From: Zancudomyces culisetae
Lineage: Eukaryota > Kickxellomycota > Harpellomycetes > Harpellales > Legeriomycetaceae
Assembly: GCA_001969505.1 (NCBI GenBank)
Contig: LSSK01000059.1
Span: 1-60,794 of the forward strand
Direction: 5' to 3'
DNA: 60,794 nucleotides
The position numbers and the translations under genes are program-made. This document shows positions 54,416 through 60,794 of the stretch, in pieces (the first letter of the stretch is position 1; the number at the start of each line of letters is the position of its first letter). The notes under the pieces are model-generated. The model was not told the origin of the DNA. It saw nothing but the letters and a program-made list of their open reading frames with translations, and did no database searches.

Positions 54416-57400
54416 AGATAGAAATATAGTAGGGGTAGTGTGAGGGTTGTTTTGGGGTGTGGAAGGTTTTAGTAGCAGAAAAAATTTTTTTATACAAAAA
54501 TTTACTGAAAATGAGTAAACAAACCAGTGGTGAAAATTAAAGACAGAATAATATTAGGTAATACTTAGCAAGTAGAATTCAAGGTGATACGCTAAATCCG
54601 CAAAAGAAAATTAAAAAGCTGGAAAGGGTAGAGTGACGAGAAAATGAACCCAGAAAAAAACATTGGTAAATCTTTTGTAAATACGCGTGACTGTGCATGA
54701 ATTTATGAGCTCAGTCAGGGCCAATAATCAAGATAGACGAAATTTCAAGTCAAGAGTGCACCTTGCTGTAAAAAAAAATTCATTTTTTTTGTCATTGTTG
54801 TTATTGTTTAAATGCAGCTTGCATAAAGTATGATTAGGCAAAAGTTATTGGCTGAACCAGCTAGATTATTGGCACACAGATATTTAGCTAAAGTACAATA
54901 TCCACTGGTTGAAACAATTTTAGAACCTACACCAACCCCCCCCCCATTTTTATCTTCTCTCGTCTTGTTTTTGGCAAGAAATTGCAACAAAGAATTTCAT
55001 ATCTCGCATATTTGAATAGTTGGCTTTGTATTGGTAAATCGTTATGTTTTTACTAGCCAATAACCCAGGTTAGACCCTGCTTTCAAGATTTAAGTGGGAA
55101 AAAGACACACGACTTTATCCTTGGTGTTTTCAGAGCGCAAATTGAAACGATTCGTTGTAACAGGTGGAGTGAGGTGATAATGTATTGTTGCGCGATATCT
55201 AAACAAAATGCCTGTTTTTGACCCATCCCATCAATAATGGGGATGAAGAGTGCACTTTTTGCTTTCCATGTTAATTCCCAAGAAACTGTAAGTAGAAACC
55301 ACTCATGACCAGGCGGATTTTTGATTTTGCGGAGGAAAGAGAGGAGTGAAAAGAAAAGAAGCTCAAATAAGTAGCAATATATTTTGAACTCATTTCAGGT
55401 ATAACAAGCAGAGAAGTGCACAACCATGACTCCGCAGTTTGGACTTGCAGGATATAATCACAATCAATAAATCTAATGTTTCTTCTATCTTTTATCCTTT
55501 CAGTTTGTAGGGGCAAACGAAGCCACATTTGTATTATTGGGTTTCATTTTTTAGACGAACTTTAATTTTTCATTTTTAGCTATAATTGTGCAACTTTAGA
55601 GACTAACCTTTGAATATTATGTAAAAAACGCAGTTAATTATATTTTTTTCCCAGCTTAAAAGTTGGGTAAACAATAATAATAAAAAACCAAATACGAGGT
55701 TAATCAACTGACTGTTCTAAACATTACCAAAATGAGATTTACAAGCTTTTGTGGGTTTTTTCCCTCAACTCTATCCTGCCATTTTATTTATATATTTTTT
55801 AGTTCTTCTAAAACGAAATAGCATAATTGGGATATGCACCAAAATGGTTCTGCCTTAGCGTAAACAAAACTGAGGATTAAATCAATTCCGAATGAACGTG
55901 GATCTAATCAACAGTACTAAACCGAGATTTGTAGTTACTGCCATGTGCTAGTAGACGGAAGGCAATACAAAATAAAAAGTAAAATTTGTCTGAAAAATGG
56001 CGGTTTTTGGAAAGAAGTTGCCCGTCCATTACTCCCTAGAAGTAAAAGCTTGCTATTCGGGGCAGAATGATAAAAGAAAGAATAATAGATGAGTATGATG
56101 TATGAACAATGTCTAGAACCACAAGGACTTGATTAATCAGTAAGTAAAAGAAATCATAAACCGTAATATAAGTGGGTATAGGGCGGTAGAAAAAAGAATA
56201 GACATTGCCTATATAGAGCCATTTTTCGATTGGTATATTCTTTATCCGTCAATTTTGCCCTTTTTATTCTGAATCGATATTTTGTATCTCCCTATTTCAA
56301 TCTCATGTCTATTTTTTTTGGTTTTCCTTGTTAAAAGGTCAACTAAACTTACATGAAATATCGACAGCAATGGTGCCGTGTCTTTTTTATAATTTATCTT
56401 TGATCTGGTAAAGTTTAGAGTCGTAGAGAACACACTTGATTTCTAATATTATGTGATTTATTTAAGATGAAAAGAAAACGATAGTTTATTAGCAAACTAA
56501 CTTTAGGCTTGTATCTTTTTTTCCCTTCATTTCTTCCTTCTATTATGAGTAGTTCTGTGAAAATGAAAGAGAGGGTTATAAAAAACCAAGTTATATAAAT
56601 ATGATATACAATTATTTGTTGTATATTCAATGGGTTGGAATGTTTTCCAACCTCAAAATTTACAAATGGGCAATTTCACGGAAATTTGAATAAGCCAAGA
56701 GTGTAGAAATACATTTGAGATTGCATATGCGAAAAAAAGTGGTTGGGTGATCGGTTGGTCGGGTGTAGAGTGGCTGCTTTGAACCCAGGTTGAAGATCCG
56801 TAAGGATAACATTGATGGTACTGATGTGTAGTCGGTTTTGGTGTGATGATATTGCATTTAAACTGGGATGTACATGGCTCAAAGAGTATATTGTTGCCTC
56901 GAATATCATTTTCCTAACTATTCCTCTATTTTAAAAGGGTGGGGGGGGGAGAGGTGTAAGACGGAGAAGAGACGGAAAATATGATATAGAGTGAGGGATG
57001 TTTAATCCAGGAAATCTGTCCATGTGTAATAGTAATGAGCCCGCTGTAAGTATATCGTAAACTGGTGCACAAACTTCTGATGTTTACTCAACAATCGTGT
57101 TGATTTTCAATCCTCCTATTACTTTGTTTTATTTTGTTTGTTAACATCACCTTTAAAATAAAAAAGAGGAATACGCGGTAGATGCTTTACAAAAAAAAAA
57201 GCATGGCAGATGACTTAATAGAGTCGGATCAAGGTATGTGGGGGAGGAGGTATGGGTATTGAAGATAGCATCGTGGTAGATGTAACTAATAGGGTAAGGA
57301 TTTATTGATGAGTTTAATTAGCCCTCTTCTCTTGCACCAAGTAAGAACAATTGGATCATATTTAATTGACCGGAGAGGGAAGGGAGTGGGGGTGGGAAAA

Positions 57401-57942
57401 TATCAGTGCAGGTGTATTCTGTATTATATATGTATATTTGAACAGTTAGCAAAAAGACATGAAAAGGAAAATACGGGTACACTGATGGATAGATGTATTT
57501 GGTATCCATGTCAAAAGATTAGCCGAAGCCAAAGTAAACAAAAAAAGTAGTATGTTGGATTGTAGAATATGCGCGGGACTTTATTATTTATTTCCTAAAA
57601 AATGGACAAAATGACCGGGTGGTGGTGGGGAAGGTCAATGGGCTGTTTAGTCATTCATTATATTTTTATTATGGTTATTTGCTGTTGTTGTTGAAAGCTT
57701 GTATCATGAGGAGACCTAGATTGAAAAATAAAATAATGATATAGAACAAGTATTAAAAGGAACGAAAAAATAAAACTCCGAATAGAGTGGGAAAATGGGG
57801 AATAATAATAATAATACCTCGAGATACAAAAAAAAAATAATGTGTAATAGTAAAAAAAAGCGCGTGCTGAAAATAAAATAAAGTTGAATGAGACTAGGGA
57901 AATTTTTCCTAGAATTTACTCCCAATTTACAAGAATAAAAGC

Positions 57943-57998
57943 AAAAATAAAAATAAAAATAAAAATAAAAATAAAAATAAAAATAAAAATAAAAATAA
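57943..57998 (+). repeat. AAAAAT hexamer microsatellite
   Basis: Roughly nine to ten units of AAAAAT lie about 350 bases upstream of the RRM gene start. Confidence 0.85.
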
Positions 57999-58347
57999 AT
58001 AATAACAGAAACAAAAGCTAAAGAAAGAACAAGTGCAAGAACAAAAAAAATTTTTTTAATTAAAAAGGTAAACGAATTAAAGAAAAATAAGAGAAAGAGA
58101 GAAGAGTGTATACACAAGTAAAACAGAGTGAGAAACAGAAGAAGAGGGAATTAAAACACAAGTTGAAAATAAAAGAAAAAAGGACTCTGTAAAGAGTAAT
58201 AAAGAAACAAGAAAATTGAGAAAAAGGGACGCGAAAAAAAGAGCTTGATAATACAATAATTAGAATTCTATAATTGAGGTTAATGAATTGGAATAAAAAA
58301 AACACAATAAATTATCTACAAAGGGAAAGGGAATAGACGAAAAAAAG

Positions 58348-60794
58348 ATGAAACGAGGATATGAGGGGTATAAAGGAGGGAATTATAACAAGAGAATGAG
58401 AGGAGGAGGAGTAGGTGGTGGCAGCGGTGGTGGCGGTAGTGGGGGGATGGGTGGTAGAAGGTATAGAGAAGGAACACAAGGTTATCAACCAAGGAGTTAT
58501 CAGAACCAAAACCAGAACCAGAACCAGAACCAGTATCAACAACAACATCACCACTATAACAATTATCAACAAACACATTCACAACAAACACAGCAGCATC
58601 AATATAAGCAACCCTCGCAACATCAGTACTACCAAAAACAGAATCAAACTCAGGAGCAGTTGCACGTTGGGGAAGAAAGTAATAAGGGAATGTCACGAAC
58701 GATATATTTTGGGAATCTTCCAAAGGAAATTCCGGTAAAACGGCTATTAGATCATATTAGCGAGGGGGATATAGAAATGGTAAAAGTTGTAGAAGCCAAA
58801 AGATGTGTGTTTGTTACGTTTGTTTGGGCACGGAGTGCGCAGCAGTTGTTTGGAAGATTGAGTAATGGAAGTAAAAAGATTGTGTTGTATACTGATGAGG
58901 AAGAGGAAGAAAAGGAGGAGAAAGAGAAGGATAAAGAAGGAGAAAAGGAAGAAGGAGAAAAGAAAGAAGAAGAAAAGGAAAAAGAAGAAAAGGAAAAAGA
59001 AGAAAAGGAAAAAGAAGAAAAGGAAAAAGAAGAAAAGGAAAAAGAAAAGGAGATGGTAGTGGGAGAGAAGGAAGGAACGAAAAATGAGATAGAAGAAAAA
59101 GAAGAACACGAGGGAGAAGAGGTGGAGAGAAAACAAGGGGGAGAAGAGGATACGAAAAAAGGAGAAGGAGAGGTAGAGGTAGAGGTAGAAGAGCATGATG
59201 GAGTAAATGAGGAGGGAGTAGAAAAACCAAAAGAGTCAGAAATAGAATTAGAAATGAGGACAGAAATAGAAGTAGGAATGACACAGGGAGAACCAAAAGA
59301 ACATGAAGGGATGGGAGAAGAGGATGTAGAGGAAGAAAGGGAGATAGAAGAAGAAGCGGAGGAGGAGGAAAAAGAAAAAGAGAAAGAGTATCAAAGGGGG
59401 AGAAGGAAAGTGGAGGTAAAGTATGGGTGGGGCAAGCCGTTAAAGATGAGCAAAGAAGTGGCTACGAGTATCAGAAAATATGGAGCTACACGAGGAGTAT
59501 ATGTAGGAAACATTAGAATAAAGAGTGAGGAAGATGAACAAGAAGAGAAAGAGAAAGAGGGAAGTGGAGATGGAGATGAAAAGGAAAAAGAAAAAGAAAA
59601 AGAAAATTTAGAGGAGAAAGAGGGAACAGTTAGATTGGAGGATATAAAAAAGCATATGGGACAATTTGGGGAGATTGAAGATGTTAGGGTAAGTCAAGCA
59701 AGGAGAAGTGTGTTTGTGTATTATTTAAATATGACATCAGCAATCAAGAGTGTGAATAGCGCCGAGGCAAGTGCAGGATGGCCAAAGGGAGCTAAAATCA
59801 ACTATTGTCGTGACCGGTGTAATAAAACACAGCAACAACCACAACCACAACAACCACAGCAACAACAACAACAACCACAGCAGCAGCAAGGCATGGGGGG
59901 AGCGATTGGAGGTAAAGGTAAACGAGAAAGTGTGAGCGAAAGTGGAAACCGGTGTATATACCTGGGAGGACTACCGCCCAAGACAACAGTTGAGAGAATA
60001 TGCGATGCGATTCGGGGAGGGCCAATACAGGTAGTGAAGTTGATTCCAAACAAGCGAATATGCTTTGTAACGTTTTTATATGCCAGTGACGCAGCAGAGT
60101 TTGTGGCAACGAATGCAAAGCTAATGGTTAATAATGGAGTACAACGAGAGGCGGTGACGGTAGGGTGGGGTAGCCATAGTGGTAAGCTGGCGGAGAACAT
60201 CCAGCAGGCAGTGCAGACCAACAATGCGACACGGACGGTGTTTGTAAGAAACCTTCCAGCGGGGGCGCAGAGTGTGGAGAAGATTCGGCGGGATTTCGAA
60301 GGGTTTGGAGAAATAGAATTTGCGAATTTGGTGATGAGCAAGAATGTAGGCTATTTACATTTTGCAGATATTAACAGTGCGATTGAATTGGTGACTGGAA
60401 ACAGACCATCAGTATTTCCAGAGATGTATAGAGAGTGTGAGTTTAGTTATGGAAATGATCGATGTAGTTCATCTGTAATAGTTAGCAATCCTAATCCCAA
60501 CCATAATCCTAATCACACACGACCTCATTATCATCATAGTCATTATCAAAACCAAAATCAAAATCAAAATCAAAATCAGAATCAAAATCAGAATCAGAAT
60601 TCTCATCAACATCAATATTATTCTAATATGCATCTTGATAATAAACATAATACTGGTTCTTCAACTTTTAACAGACATAATAGTAACAAACCCTATGTAG
60701 GTAAAAAGCCTTATAATAGCAATAATAATCGTTATTCCGGATCATCAAATCATCAACAACACCCTCCTCACCATCAACAACAACAACAACAACA
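58348..60794 (+). CDS. Mrn1/Nrd1-like RNA-binding protein with four RRMs, 3' truncated by window
   Basis: The frame is open from the ATG at 58348 to the right edge (815 full codons, no stop). A Gly-rich and Gln/Asn-rich N-terminus precedes RRM1 (RTIYFGNLP with CVFVTFVWA, about 115-180). RRM2 starts RGVYVGNI and has SVFVYYLN. RRM3 reads RCIYLGGLPPKTTVERIC then ICFVTFLYAS, and RRM4 reads RTVFVRNLP then VGYLHFAD. KYGWGKP after RRM1 and the IRGG-x-IQ spacing in RRM3 are typical of Nrd1/Mrn1, which bind many mRNAs and affect differentiation, stress granules or wall and mitochondrial functions. RRM1 is interrupted by ~168 Glu/Lys-rich residues (about 184-351) and RRM2 by a shorter acidic insert. 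The C-terminus is His/Gln/Asn-rich. No intron is needed in the visible part. Confidence 0.88.
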   Translation, partial: MKRGYEGYKGGNYNKRMRGGGVGGGSGGGGSGGMGGRRYREGTQGYQPRSYQNQNQNQNQNQYQQQHHHYNNYQQTHSQQTQQHQYKQPSQHQYYQKQNQTQEQLHVGEESNKGMSRTIYFGNLPKEIPVKRLLDHISEGDIEMVKVVEAKRCVFVTFVWARSAQQLFGRLSNGSKKIVLYTDEEEEEKEEKEKDKEGEKEEGEKKEEEKEKEEKEKEEKEKEEKEKEEKEKEKEMVVGEKEGTKNEIEEKEEHEGEEVERKQGGEEDTKKGEGEVEVEVEEHDGVNEEGVEKPKESEIELEMRTEIEVGMTQGEPKEHEGMGEEDVEEEREIEEEAEEEEKEKEKEYQRGRRKVEVKYGWGKPLKMSKEVATSIRKYGATRGVYVGNIRIKSEEDEQEEKEKEGSGDGDEKEKEKEKENLEEKEGTVRLEDIKKHMGQFGEIEDVRVSQARRSVFVYYLNMTSAIKSVNSAEASAGWPKGAKINYCRDRCNKTQQQPQPQQPQQQQQQPQQQQGMGGAIGGKGKRESVSESGNRCIYLGGLPPKTTVERICDAIRGGPIQVVKLIPNKRICFVTFLYASDAAEFVATNAKLMVNNGVQREAVTVGWGSHSGKLAENIQQAVQTNNATRTVFVRNLPAGAQSVEKIRRDFEGFGEIEFANLVMSKNVGYLHFADINSAIELVTGNRPSVFPEMYRECEFSYGNDRCSSSVIVSNPNPNHNPNHTRPHYHHSHYQNQNQNQNQNQNQNQNQNSHQHQYYSNMHLDNKHNTGSSTFNRHNSNKPYVGKKPYNSNNNRYSGSSNHQQHPPHHQQQQQQ
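58897..59400 (+). repeat. Glu/Lys-coding low-complexity insert in RRM1, with 15-base repeats
   Basis: The tract codes almost only for Glu, Lys, Gly and Val. Its core at about 58972-59050 is a GAAAAGGAAAAAGAA 15-base repeat (EKEKE). It falls between RRM1 helix 2 and the KVEVKYGWGKP strand. Confidence 0.85.
60541..60605 (+). repeat. CAAAAT/CAGAAT repeat coding for Gln-Asn
   Basis: About nine hexamer units encode alternating Gln and Asn near the C-terminus of the RRM protein. A related CCAGAA run at 58505-58532 encodes an N-terminal QN stretch, and a CAA/CAG run lies at about 59830-59888. Confidence 0.85.

Larger units (their letters stand above)
53967..58347. other. 4.4 kb divergent intergenic region, low-complexity, no gene seen
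   Basis: This is one of the largest gene-free spaces in the window. It separates eIF1 from the RRM gene. It includes a purine-rich tract at about 54296-54415, C8 and G9 runs (about 54938 and 56941), an AAAAAT array, and increasingly A-rich sequence up to the RRM gene start. Small frames on both strands follow composition only. A long transcribed leader for the RRM gene is possible. Confidence 0.55.

Noticed and set aside
57716-58117. Reverse-strand 133-codon frame with FYFYFY repeats
   Set aside because: It is translation of the AAAAAT microsatellite and has no other protein-like content.
1980-58347. Transposable elements or viral insertions in the large intergenic regions
   Set aside because: No reverse transcriptase, integrase, transposase or capsid-like motifs and no long terminal or inverted repeats were seen in either strand.
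58747-59296. Reverse-strand frames rich in Phe and Leu
   Set aside because: They are mirror images of the Glu/Lys-coding tract of the RRM gene.

Overview
This is a stretch of an AT-rich nuclear chromosome from an intron-bearing fungus, most likely an early-branching budding-yeast-like ascomycete. The gene set is fungal: eIF1, CCT8, PDA1, LSM3, RPB4, UNG1, TPT1, an IRC5/HELLS helicase, an OCA6-type pseudophosphatase, a GT69 CAP59-like mannosyltransferase, a Fungal_trans-domain factor and an Mrn1/Nrd1-type RNA-binding protein. I reconstructed 21 coding-region spliceosomal introns. Their 5' splice sites are loose (GTATGT, GTAAGT, GTAGGT, GTTAGT and others), unlike Saccharomyces. A CTG codon sits at a near-invariant leucine of the IRC5 helicase, so CUG is read as leucine and CUG-Ser/Ala yeasts are unlikely. 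The species was not identified.

Left part (1-20 kb): this part is gene-poor. It holds a 5'-truncated DUF1295 membrane reductase-like gene, three-exon LSM3, a 4.7 kb gene-poor stretch with a telomere-like TTTGGGG array, and a GT69 glycosyltransferase. Next comes a convergent pair of intronless carbohydrate genes, a Gfo/Idh/MocA dehydrogenase and a secreted NagZ-type GH3 enzyme. Two diverged tubby/LURP-like genes follow in the same orientation, then a 517-base run of N.

Centre (20-45 kb): this is the housekeeping part. In order it holds a Fungal_trans regulator without a visible zinc cluster, RPB4, a possible small coiled-coil gene, IRC5, OCA6, a four-exon basic nuclear-type protein, an unrecognised coiled-coil protein, UNG1, TPT1, a small unrecognised gene, PDA1 and CCT8. 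PDA1 and CCT8 converge with only 70 bases between their stop codons. Several introns cut catalytic motifs: the Walker A motif of IRC5, the GQDPYH loop of UNG1 and the GPxG motif of CCT8.

Right part (45-60.8 kb): this holds a secreted tandem-repeat protein, a 724-residue protein with a possible tubby-like C-terminus, eIF1, a 4.4 kb low-complexity intergenic region, and an Mrn1/Nrd1-like RRM gene that runs off the right edge. Two of its RRMs appear to be interrupted by long Glu/Lys tracts.

The genes do not form one pathway. The groupings that may mean something are the GH3/oxidoreductase pair, the tubby-like genes, and the surface or secretory genes (GT69 enzyme, GH3 enzyme, repeat protein).
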